In this document: positions 16,612 to 24,391 of the stretch, one piece after another | Layout: each line of letters begins with the position of its first letter | Numbering within the stretch: the first letter of the stretch is position 1 | Source: Acidobacteriota bacterium | Lineage (GTDB): Bacteria; Acidobacteriota; Polarisedimenticolia; J045 | Assembly (NCBI GenBank): GCA_017994815.1 | Contig: JAGOJY010000033.1 | Coordinates: forward strand, 1-45,780 | Reading direction: 5' to 3' | DNA length: 45,780 nt | Translations under genes and position numbers: made by a program | Notes under the pieces: model-generated | Seen by the model: the letters and a program-made list of their open reading frames with translations, nothing else | What the model was told of the DNA's origin: nothing | Database searches by the model: none

Positions 16612-16952
16612 CGTCGCCTTCCCTTCGCCAGTGAGTCTACGCCGGAAGCGATCACGCAGGCTTCGAAGCGCCGCACCCCGGTCGCGACTGCGGACTCCCG
16701 CGCCGGCGGTGCGCCGGCAGGACCAAGCCCGCTCCCGTGTTGCGCTTCGTGCATAATCCCGGGTCATGGGAGGACACACCAGGGGATAAGCGGTGCAAAC
16801 CGCATTTTCGGCCGGGCGGACGGTAGCGTTGGGCGTGGTGGCTCGAGGACGAGACCCGGGAAGAAGTCGCGGTCGCAGCGGAAGGAGGTCCGGGCTGCTG
16901 GCCGCGTTCGCGCGCTCCCACGGAGGGCGCGCGGAGACAAACGGGGCGTGAG

Positions 16953-17060
16953 GCAGCCGGCTCGATCTTCCTGATCCTGGAGATGGACCAGCCGTTCGAC
17001 GGCCTGATCAGGATCTCCGGCGCGCCGATGGAGTACGCCGTGGCCCACCTTGGCCCGTAG
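16953..17060 (+). pseudogene. C-terminal fragment of a DUF4239 (bestrophin-like) membrane protein
   Basis: Thirty-five codons ending in TAG read as the conserved end of DUF4239 proteins: GSIFLILEMDQPFDGLIRIS, then GAPMEYAVAHLGP. No start or upstream part of the family is readable in any frame before it. The stretch 16612-16952 holds no other recognisable gene; it contains the region upstream of the hydrolase and otherwise unreadable sequence. Confidence 0.6.
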
Positions 17061-17198
17061 GTCGAGATACGCGAGCCCGAAGCACACCGAGTCCCGCCGA
17101 GGTCGTGCTTGGGTTGGTTCCTCTCAGGCATGTGCGGGCCGGTGCCCCCGCGCCTCGCGGTAGACCTTCGTCGCCGGCATACGTCTCTCTTCGGAGTT

Positions 17199-17402
17199 TC
17201 AGCGCGCGAGAACGGCAGTCTTCTCCTCGGCCGTCGCTCGCAGGACACGTTCGATGCAGTTGAAGAACGACGCGAGGCACGGCACCCGCAGGCGGTAGTA
17301 GACCTGCGCGCCACGCTTGTCGTCGACGAAGATCCCGGCCGCCTTCAGCAACGACAGGCCACGCTGACCGGACGAGGGGGTGTCCACGCCGACCTGAGGC
17401 GC
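17199..17402 (-). pseudogene. C-terminal fragment of an ArsR-family transcription regulator
   Basis: The minus-strand reading frame ends with GLSLLKAAGIFVDDKRGAQV, YYRLRVPCLASFFNCIERVL and a stop at 17199. This is the recognition-helix-to-C-terminus part of an ArsR winged-helix protein (compare the family pattern HLxxLRxAGxVxxxRxGxxxYYRL). The recognition-helix region is eroded (TPSSGQRG in place of a typical SRHLS) and the N-terminal half is absent, the sequence upstream being unrelated and overlapping transposase remains. Confidence 0.6.
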
Positions 17403-17444
17403 GGACACGCCCTCGACCAACTGCTCGCTTCGGTCCGCCACGCC

Positions 17445-17866
17445 GCATCCCGATACCCGCTGGATGATGCAGGTGGTGCGCAATCTCACGGACGGCATCG
17501 ACGGGTTCCTCCTGGGTATGCGCTTCCTGCTGCTCGACCGCGATCGCAAACACAACGAGGCGTTCCGCCGGATTCTCGAGCAAGGCGGTTGCGAGCCACT
17601 GCGACTGCCCCCGTGCTCCCAACCTGAACGCCTGGGCCGAGCGGTTCGTGCGCTCGATCAAGGAGGAGTGCCTGGAACGCATGAACTTCTTCGGCGAACT
17701 GGCGCTGCGTCGTGCGATCCGCGAGTACATCGCCCCCTGTCACCGCGAACGGAATCACCAGGGGCTGGGAAACCAGTTGATCGAGCCCGATGAGGGCGTC
17801 GGCTCCGGCGAGGGCGTCGTGGTGTGCCGCGAGCGCCTCCATCTTCGCCACCTTTTCGTCAGTTAA
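17445..17866 (+). pseudogene. truncated, frameshifted integrase-core (DDE) transposase
   Basis: The first frame reads RWMMQVVRNLTDGIDGFL, RFLLLDRDRKHNEAFRRILE, then at about 17605 the homology moves to another frame: PRAPNLNAWAERFVRSIKEE, CLERMNFFGELALRRAIREY, HRERNHQGLGNQLIEPD, ending at TAA 17864-17866. The first DDE aspartate (LLLDRD) and the glutamate (RSIKEE) are present. A net +1 (or -2) change in the run of C bases near 17605 breaks the gene, and everything N-terminal to the first half of the catalytic core is missing. It abuts the ArsR fragment. Confidence 0.75.
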
Positions 17867-17915
17867 CTGATCATTTCGTTGCACGCGTCCTCTTTGACGA
17901 CACCTTGAAGGTGTC
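17859..17915 (+). promoter_or_regulatory. two palindromes upstream of the kelch gene, possible operators
   Basis: TCAGTTAACTGA (17859-17870) is a perfect 12-bp palindrome in an AT-rich patch. GACACCTT-G-AAGGTGTC (17899-17915) is a perfect 8+1+8 palindrome that ends one base before the GGAGGAGG ribosome-binding site of the kelch gene; TTGACG at 17894-17899 touches its left edge. Either could bind a dimeric regulator; the second could instead fold in mRNA next to the Shine-Dalgarno. Confidence 0.4.
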
Positions 17916-17931
17916 CGGAGGAGGTCCGCCC

Positions 17932-20900
17932 ATGCGTCTCTCGTGCCGTGTTGTCCTGATCGCCTGCCTTCTGTCCGTCCTCGGCCTCGCAGCCGCCTCG
18001 CCCGCCGGCACAACGCGTCCACCCGGCACGCCGGCACCTACCCTCGTCGAGCGCATCGACGGACAGCGCCGCATCGAGGAGGTCTACTGGGCCCATCGCT
18101 CGTGGCCCGCGGACAACCCCGGCCCGAAGCCCGCGCTGTCGGCGGTGCTCGACGACGGCGCGATCGCCGAAAGGGCCGAAGACGCGCTCCGCCAGTCCGA
18201 GGCGCTGCGCCAGCTCGGGTACGCGCCGATCACGCCCGCCGACCTGCAGGCCGAGATCGATCGCATGGCGCGCGAGACCCGCGACCCGGCGACGCTGCGC
18301 GAACTGTGGGCCGCTCTGGACGACCGTGCCGACCTCGTCGCCGAGTGCCTCGCGCGTCCGCTGCTTGCCGAGCGGCGCCTGCGCGCGGCGTTCGCGCACG
18401 ACGAGCGCGTCCACGGAGCGCTGCGGGTACGCGCGCTGGCGGCGCTGGCCGCGACGCGCGGGCCTGATGATTGGCCTCGCGCGGGCGGGATGTACGCCGA
18501 AACGACATTCCTGCTTGCCCGCGGCGTGCCGGACCCGGAACCGCGCCGCGGCGGCGGGGTGGGGAACCTGACCTACGAGCTCGACGCCAGCGACTGGGGC
18601 GAGCTCCGTTTGCGCCTCGCCCGCGCGACCGGCGAGCTGCAGGAGGACGAGCAGCGGTTCTTCGCCGAGATCGCGCTCGAAAAGACCGACCGCCGCATCC
18701 GCGTGGCGAGCCTGACGTGGGCCAAGCTCCCGTTCGACGAGTGGTGGTCCGAAGCCTCGCGCGGGATCGCGCCGGCGATTCCGGACGATGCGCAGGCGGA
18801 CGCCGCGGCCCCGTTCTCGCTGCCCGCGATCAGCGGCGGTTGCACCCCCGACACCTGGCAGAAGACCAGGATCGGCTCGCCGTCCGCGCGCCGCTCGGCG
18901 CGGGTCGTGTGGACCGGGACCGAGATGATCGTCTGGGGCGGGCAGACCGGCCCCTCGGGCGACCTCGTCACGTTCGACGACGGCGGGCGCTACAACCCCG
19001 CGACGGACTCGTGGTCCACGGTGCGGCACGACGGCACGCAGCCCTCGGCGCGCTGCCTGCACGCCGCGGTCTGGACCGGGACGGAGATGATCGTCTGGGG
19101 TGGTTGGGCCAGTGTGAACTTCAACGTGGTGGACGACGGCAAGCGCTACAACCCGACTACCAACCGCTGGACCGCGATGAAGCACGACGGCACGCAGCCG
19201 ATCGCGCGCGACCGCCTGGCCTACGTGTGGACCGGGACGGAGATGATCGTCTGGGGCGGCCTGGACTCCACGCAGAACCGGACCAACAGCGGCGCGCGCT
19301 ACAACCCGCAGACCGACACCTGGACGCCGACGAAGCTCGACGGGACGACGCCCCAGGCGCGCGACTACTGCGGCTTCGTCTGGACCGGGACCGAGATGAT
19401 CGTGTGGGGCGGGTACGGCAACGGCCCGGTCCTCGACGACGGAGGCCGGTACAACCCGCAGACCGACACCTGGACGGCGATGCTCCACGACGGCAGCCAG
19501 CCTTCCGCGCGCTACTGGCACAGCGCGGTGTGGACCGGCAGCGAGATGATCGTGTGGGGCGGCACGCTGGCGATGGGCGCCGGGAACACCAACACCGGCA
19601 GCCGCTACAACCCCACGTCGAACTCGTGGACGGCGACGACCTTGACCGGCGCGCCGGCGGAGCGAGCGGACCACGTCGGCGTCTGGACCGGCACGGAGAT
19701 GATCATCTGGGGCGCGGGAAACACGCCGCAGACGACGCCCGACACGGGCGGCCGCTACAACCCGACCGCGAACTCGTGGACGCCGACGCGCTCCGACAGC
19801 ACGACCCCGCGCGCCCGCACGCATCCCATGGGCTGCTGGGCGCCGCAAGTCGGCCAGCTGATCGTGTGGGGTGGCGTGTACAACATGGGCACCGACACCA
19901 ACACCGGCGGCCGCTACACGCCGGCATCGGACAGCTGGGCGCCGACCTCGGACGCTGCGCCTGCTCCCGCGGTCCGGGCCTACCACAGCAGCGTCTGGAC
20001 CGGTGCGGAGATGGTGATCTGGGCCGGGGCCAACGGGAGCGTCTACCTGAACGATGGCGGGCGCTACGATCCCGCGACGGACGGTTGGCGTGGCATGACC
20101 AGCGCGATCGACGGGCGCGAGGGCCAGTCGACCGTGTGGACCGGCACGGAGATGATCGTCTGGGGCGGTTGGGACCAGCTCCAAGATGCCTACCACAGCG
20201 ACGGCGCCCGCTACAACCCGACGACCGACCGCTGGACGCTGACCAGCGTGTCCGGCAACGTCCCGATGGCGCGCTATGACCACAGCGCGGTGTGGACCGG
20301 CCAGGAGATGATCGTCTGGGGCGGGTACAACGGTTCCTACGGCTACCTGAACACCGGGGCGCGCTACAACCCGAAGACCGACGCGTGGTCCCCGACGTCC
20401 ACCGGCACCAGTTGTCCGGGACCACGGTACGTGCACACGGCGGTGTGGACCGGCACAGAGATGATCGTCTGGGGTGGGTACACCGGCAGCGGGTACGAGA
20501 ACACGGGCGGCCGCTACACCCCGTCCAGCAATAGCTGGACCGCGACGTCGACCGGGACGAACGTCCCGGAGCAACGTTACGGCCACACCGCGGTCTGGAC
20601 CGGGACGCAGATGATCGTGTGGGGCGGCTACTGGGATCCGTACGGCCTGCTCTACGGCCACCTCAACAGCGGCGGGCGCTACACGCCGGCGACGAACAGC
20701 TGGGCGCCCACCTCGACCGGCACCAACACGCCCGCGGGGAGGTACCTGCAGACGGCGCTCTGGACCGGCGTCGATATGCTCGTCTGGGGCGGCTACGGCT
20801 CGGCGATCGGCTACACCAACGCGGGCGGACACTACTCCGCTTCGGGCGACGGCTGGACGCCGATGTCGACATCCGGCGACGTCCCGAGCGGTCGCATCTA

Positions 20901-21360
20901 CCACAGCATGGTGTGGCTCGGCTCGGCGGACGGCCGCGCGATCGTCTGGGGCGGCTACCCGTACACCGACACCGGCGCGCTGTACTGCGGTCTCACGTGC
21001 ACGGTGACGCCGCCGTCCGGTTCGCCCACGCTGACCGTGGCCAAGCCGCCCGGAACGCCGGACGCCTCGCTCTCCTGGACCGCGCTCGCCGGCGCGACCG
21101 GGTACGACGCCGTGCGCGGCGACATCGCCGCGCTGCTCGCGGCGGGCGGCGACTTCTCCGGCGCGACCGATCGCTGCCTCGCCAACGACCAGGCGGGGAC
21201 GACGGCCACCGACCTCGGCCGGCCGGCGGCCGGCACCGGCCTCTGGTACCTCGTGCGCGGCCGCAACTGCGGCGGCACCGCGTCGTACGACGAAGGAAAG
21301 CCCGGCCAGCAGGGACACCGCGACCGGACCATCAACGGGAGCGGCGCCGCGTGCCCGTGA
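17932..21360 (+). CDS. large secreted protein with 14 kelch-like repeats
   Basis: Function unknown; kelch repeats fold as beta-propellers that bind proteins or glycans. ATG 17932 follows GGAGGAGG by seven bases and begins a signal peptide (VVLIACLLSVLGLAAAS). Residues about 28-300 form an N-terminal, mostly helical region without a recognised family. From about residue 320 to 1020 the motif VWTGTEMIVWGG recurs 14 times at roughly 50-residue spacing, each unit continuing with a GGRYNPxTxxWxxT segment. The C-terminus (about 1030-1142) is a fibronectin-III-like domain (SLSWTALAGATGYDAVRG, then WYLVRGRNCGGTASYDEG), ending AACP. A short 3' hairpin follows. Fourteen units suggest two seven-bladed propellers. 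The sequence is intact despite the degraded neighbourhood. Confidence 0.85.
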   Translation: MRLSCRVVLIACLLSVLGLAAASPAGTTRPPGTPAPTLVERIDGQRRIEEVYWAHRSWPADNPGPKPALSAVLDDGAIAERAEDALRQSEALRQLGYAPITPADLQAEIDRMARETRDPATLRELWAALDDRADLVAECLARPLLAERRLRAAFAHDERVHGALRVRALAALAATRGPDDWPRAGGMYAETTFLLARGVPDPEPRRGGGVGNLTYELDASDWGELRLRLARATGELQEDEQRFFAEIALEKTDRRIRVASLTWAKLPFDEWWSEASRGIAPAIPDDAQADAAAPFSLPAISGGCTPDTWQKTRIGSPSARRSARVVWTGTEMIVWGGQTGPSGDLVTFDDGGRYNPATDSWSTVRHDGTQPSARCLHAAVWTGTEMIVWGGWASVNFNVVDDGKRYNPTTNRWTAMKHDGTQPIARDRLAYVWTGTEMIVWGGLDSTQNRTNSGARYNPQTDTWTPTKLDGTTPQARDYCGFVWTGTEMIVWGGYGNGPVLDDGGRYNPQTDTWTAMLHDGSQPSARYWHSAVWTGSEMIVWGGTLAMGAGNTNTGSRYNPTSNSWTATTLTGAPAERADHVGVWTGTEMIIWGAGNTPQTTPDTGGRYNPTANSWTPTRSDSTTPRARTHPMGCWAPQVGQLIVWGGVYNMGTDTNTGGRYTPASDSWAPTSDAAPAPAVRAYHSSVWTGAEMVIWAGANGSVYLNDGGRYDPATDGWRGMTSAIDGREGQSTVWTGTEMIVWGGWDQLQDAYHSDGARYNPTTDRWTLTSVSGNVPMARYDHSAVWTGQEMIVWGGYNGSYGYLNTGARYNPKTDAWSPTSTGTSCPGPRYVHTAVWTGTEMIVWGGYTGSGYENTGGRYTPSSNSWTATSTGTNVPEQRYGHTAVWTGTQMIVWGGYWDPYGLLYGHLNSGGRYTPATNSWAPTSTGTNTPAGRYLQTALWTGVDMLVWGGYGSAIGYTNAGGHYSASGDGWTPMSTSGDVPSGRIYHSMVWLGSADGRAIVWGGYPYTDTGALYCGLTCTVTPPSGSPTLTVAKPPGTPDASLSWTALAGATGYDAVRGDIAALLAAGGDFSGATDRCLANDQAGTTATDLGRPAAGTGLWYLVRGRNCGGTASYDEGKPGQQGHRDRTINGSGAACP

Positions 21361-21376
21361 GGACACGATAGGGAGA

Positions 21377-21403
21377 GGCGGGCCCCAGCACCGTCGGCCC
21401 GCC
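21377..21403 (+). terminator. hairpin after the kelch gene
   Basis: Perfect 8-bp stem GGCGGGCC/GGCCCGCC with an 11-base loop, 16 bases past the kelch stop codon. No T tract, as is common in GC-rich genomes. Confidence 0.5.
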
Positions 21404-21480
21404 GGCGGACACGCCGCGGACGTCGGGGCTCAGACCGAGTCCTGTGGCGTTCCACTGCGTCCCCCGCGCACGGGTCGGGA

Positions 21481-21649
21481 GCCACGCCCGCGCAGGGAGA
21501 AGGCGGCCTGCGGATCGGCAGCACCACCCGCAAGGTGCTGCCGTACACCCGAGCAGATCACCTACAAGGGGACGCCGGGCTTCTACCGCTGGCGCATCGT
21601 CTCGTCCAGCGGCAGCGGCGCCTACGATTTCTGGATGAAGCGCCCCTGA
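21481..21649 (+). pseudogene. frameshifted C-terminal remnant of a secreted protein (subtilase-like tail)
   Basis: Two frames together read GSTTRKVLPYT and then PEQITYKGTPGFYRWRIVSS, SGSGAYDFWMKRP, stop at 21647. This resembles the C-terminal beta-domain often found at the end of secreted serine proteases in GC-rich environmental bacteria. The two halves are out of frame by one base at about 21550. Nothing recognisable precedes it; 21404-21480 holds no gene. The protease assignment rests on the tail alone and is tentative. Confidence 0.45.
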
Positions 21650-21676
21650 GCCGCGCTGCGGCTCGAAATGAGGACG

Positions 21677-21699
21677 GGGACAGGCGTGCCGCCTGTCCC
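21677..21699. repeat. REP-like hairpin between convergent genes
   Basis: GGGACAGGCG-TGC-CGCCTGTCCC: ten perfect pairs around a 3-base loop, preceded by AAATGAGGACGGG. It lies 19 bases before the stop of the minus-strand ligase-like gene and could terminate both strands. The leading sequence recurs at about 5862 in the mlaD tail, which fits a dispersed palindromic element. Confidence 0.5.
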
Positions 21700-21718
21700 G
21701 GGCCGCCGCCGGCCCCCG

Positions 21719-24289
21719 CTACAGGCGGGAGAAGAAGCGGACGACCTCGGGGTGGTCGGGCTGGATCCGGCGGGCCTCGCGGAACGCGTCGAGGGCTTCG
21801 CGGTAGCGGCCGGTCGCGGTCTTCTGCAGCCCGAGCAGGACCAGCGCCTCGAGGCGCGCGCGATCGTCGGCGCGCGGGTTCGCGGCCAGCGGCTCGAGCA
21901 CGGCGATCGCGGCCTCGCGGTCGCCCTCCGCGATGCGGGCCCTCGCGCGCAGCAGGCCGACCTGCATCGGGTCCTCGCCGGCGCCCGCGAGAAGGTCCAA
22001 GAGCGGGTCGATTTCCGCGGTGCGCCCGAGCGCGGTCAGCGCGCGCACCTCGACGCGCAGCGCCTGCCGGCGGCCGAGGGCGTCGCTCGGCGCGCCCGCC
22101 GCGCGCAGGACGCGCAGCGCCTCCTCGGGCCGTCCGCGGTCGGCCAGCGTGCCCGCGAGCAGCCGCCGCAGCTCGGCGTCCTGCGGCGCCTTGGCCAGCG
22201 CGCGCTCGAGCACGATCTGCGCGCCCTCGCGGTCGCCGCGCTGGCGCAGGTAGATCGCCAGCGCCCGCGCGGCGCCGGTCGTGTTGGGCGTCGCTTCCAT
22301 CAGCCCGGTCAGCGTCAGGCTCGTCCCGCCGAGCAAATCGTAGGCCTCGGTCGCCTGCCGCGGGTCGATCTCCAAAAGGCGGCGCACGACGCGGCGCGCC
22401 TCACCGTCCTCGCCGGCCGCGAGCCACGTGCGCGCGATCACGAGCTGCCGCGTGCGGTCGGCGGGGTCGAGTGCCTCCGCCCGCCGCAGGTAGAAGCGCG
22501 CGAGCTCGTCGAGGCCGGCCGGGCGCGCCGGCAGCGCGGCGGCGAGCGTGTGCGCCGCGATCCACGACGTGATGCGCACCTCGCCGCGCAAAGGCGCGCG
22601 CTGCGCGGCGGAGACCAGCGCCCGCAGCGCGGGCCCGAGCCGGCGGACCGCCTCGGCGGCGGGGGGCGCCTGGCCGCGCTGCGCCGCGGCGACGATCGAC
22701 TCGACCTGCTCGCGGCCCCAGCGGCGCAGCGTCTCGGCCCCCGCGAAGCGCGGCGGCGAGGTGCCCGGCGCCGTCCCGGGGTCCCGGCGGGCGACGATCT
22801 GCGCGGTCCCGGCGAGGAGCGTCGCGGCGGCGACCAGCAGCGCCAGCGGGCGCCACGCGGCGGCCACCGGCGCGGCGTGGGCCGGCGGCCAGCGCGCCGG
22901 GGCGAGGAAGGCGCCGGCCAGCAGCGCGGCCGGCACGGCGACGCCCGGGAGCTGCAGCGAGAAGTCGGCGATCTCGTGCAGCGCGAGGGCGGCGAGCGCG
23001 GCGCCGAGCGCGGCGCTCAGCGCGCGATCGCGGCCGCGGCGCGCGAGCCGCCAGCCTACGGCGCCGAGCGTCACGACCCAGCCCGCGGCCAGCAGCAGTC
23101 CCGGGACTCCGGTCTCGGCCCACCACTCCACGTAGTCGCAGTGGGCGTGGTCGATCCGGGCGCCGATCGCCGGCGGCCGGAACAGCGGGACGGTCGTCGC
23201 GAACGTCCCGAGGCCGGAACCCGTGGCCGGGAACGCGCGCGCCACGGCCACGCCGCTGGCCCAGATCTCCGCGCGGCCTTCGAAGTCCATCGCCACGCGC
23301 TCGACGTCTTCGCCGAGCGGCACCGGGGGCCGGATCCAGATCGACCCGCCGACGAGCGCCGCGACCAGCACCAGCAGCGCGGCCGCCGCCGCGGGCGAGA
23401 TCCCGCGCTGCTCGGGGTCGCGCGCGAAAAGCCGCAGCGCGGCGAACACGACCAGCCCGATCGCCGCGGCGGCGAGCGCGGCGCGCGAGGACGACCACAG
23501 GAGCGCGAGCGCCACCAGCGCGAGGGCCGTCGCGGTGAGCGTCTGCCGCGCGTGGCGCGAGGCGCGGTCGCCGCCGTCGTGCGCGGGGTCGGGCGCGCGG
23601 GCGAGCAGACCGAGCAGCGCGAACAGGCCCAGCGACAGCAGCGCGGCGAAGTGGTTGGGGCAGATGAAGGTCCCGCTGGGCAGCCGCAGGAAGTGCTCCT
23701 TGGCGTAGCCGAAGATGTGCTGGTGCCCGCTCAGCGCCTCGGCCAGGCCGTAGGCGGCCTGCCCGAACGCCGAGACGCCCAGCGCGCCGGCCACGAACCC
23801 GCGCTCGCCGCGGTTGCCCGGGGCGAGGAAGGCGATCGCGAATGCGGCGAGCATCGCCAAAAGGCGCGCCGCGCCGTCCAGCGCCCCGTCGAGGTCGGTG
23901 GCGAGCGGGCGCCAGCTCCAGGCGGCGCGGGCCTGCCCCGCGGCGTCGAGAAGGGCCCGCTCCGCGCCCGAGAGCGCCGCGTCGGCGCCGGGGAAAGCGA
24001 GCGAGGCCCGCGCCTCCGATGCGAGCCGGGGCGAGAGCGTCTCGACGAGCCCCGGGGGCAGCGGCAGCAGGTAGACCAGCGCCAGCGCGAGCGTCGCGAG
24101 GAACAACGGCGGCAGCCAGCGCGGCGGGGACGCCGTCGAGCGGTCGAGCGCGACCAGCGCGAGCCCGGCCGCGGCGGCGGCGGCCAGCAGGGCCAGCGCG
24201 ACCGGCCCCGTGCTGCCGAACGGCAACGGGGCCGCCACGGCCAGCGCGGCCGCGATCCAGAGGGCAGCTTTTCGTCCCGACCCGTTCAT
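21719..24289 (-). CDS. O-antigen ligase/polymerase-like (WZY_C) membrane protein with TPR domain
   Basis: Likely joins or polymerises polysaccharide units on the periplasmic side of the inner membrane. The 856-residue protein has about ten hydrophobic segments in residues 8-460. The Wzy_C signature is present: SGTFICPNHFAALLSLGL, SSSRAALAAAAIGL, and GRAEIWASGVAVARAFPATG followed by GLGTF and IDHAHCDYVEWWAETGVPG. From about 540 to the end lie helical tetratricopeptide-like repeats (for example GDREGAQIVLERALAKAPQD and GRPEEALRVLRAAG). ATG 24289 follows GGGCGGGG. The TPR-fused form is common at exopolysaccharide loci. It diverges from the glycosyltransferase gene across 102 bp. Ligase versus polymerase cannot be told by eye. 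Confidence 0.85.
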   Translation of the reverse strand: MNGSGRKAALWIAAALAVAAPLPFGSTGPVALALLAAAAAAGLALVALDRSTASPPRWLPPLFLATLALALVYLLPLPPGLVETLSPRLASEARASLAFPGADAALSGAERALLDAAGQARAAWSWRPLATDLDGALDGAARLLAMLAAFAIAFLAPGNRGERGFVAGALGVSAFGQAAYGLAEALSGHQHIFGYAKEHFLRLPSGTFICPNHFAALLSLGLFALLGLLARAPDPAHDGGDRASRHARQTLTATALALVALALLWSSSRAALAAAAIGLVVFAALRLFARDPEQRGISPAAAAALLVLVAALVGGSIWIRPPVPLGEDVERVAMDFEGRAEIWASGVAVARAFPATGSGLGTFATTVPLFRPPAIGARIDHAHCDYVEWWAETGVPGLLLAAGWVVTLGAVGWRLARRGRDRALSAALGAALAALALHEIADFSLQLPGVAVPAALLAGAFLAPARWPPAHAAPVAAAWRPLALLVAAATLLAGTAQIVARRDPGTAPGTSPPRFAGAETLRRWGREQVESIVAAAQRGQAPPAAEAVRRLGPALRALVSAAQRAPLRGEVRITSWIAAHTLAAALPARPAGLDELARFYLRRAEALDPADRTRQLVIARTWLAAGEDGEARRVVRRLLEIDPRQATEAYDLLGGTSLTLTGLMEATPNTTGAARALAIYLRQRGDREGAQIVLERALAKAPQDAELRRLLAGTLADRGRPEEALRVLRAAGAPSDALGRRQALRVEVRALTALGRTAEIDPLLDLLAGAGEDPMQVGLLRARARIAEGDREAAIAVLEPLAANPRADDRARLEALVLLGLQKTATGRYREALDAFREARRIQPDHPEVVRFFSRL

Positions 24290-24379
24290 CCCCGCCCGAA
24301 GGTTAATGACTTTCTCGCCGCGCGGGAACCCTCGGCGCGGCGGTTTCGCGCCGCCGGCCGGCGGCCGGGCGCGCCAGAG

Positions 24380-24385
24380 TATCCT
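24380..24385 (+). promoter_or_regulatory. candidate -10 element giving a leaderless glycosyltransferase mRNA
   Basis: TATCCT lies six bases before the ATG at 24392, within GAGTATCCTTCGCCC. A transcript from it would begin at or next to the start codon. The same string recurs before the 26742 gene. No convincing -35 box is visible. Confidence 0.35.
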
Positions 24386-24391
24386 TCGCCC

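Noticed and set aside
17863..21366. Minus-strand 1167-codon frame opposite the kelch gene
   Set aside because: It mirrors the repeat structure of the real kelch gene; no start context, signal peptide or domain of its own.
21517..21542. 9-bp inverted repeat (GGCAGCACC/GGTGCTGCC) as a terminator
   Set aside because: It falls inside coherent coding remnant (GSTTRKVLP), so it is more likely a coincidence of codons than a functional hairpin.
21668..24360. Long plus-strand frame antisense to the O-antigen-ligase-like gene, joined to the GT2 gene
   Set aside because: The minus strand carries the Wzy_C signature and TPR motifs; the plus frame is Arg/Gly/Ala-rich with no motif until ATG 24392.
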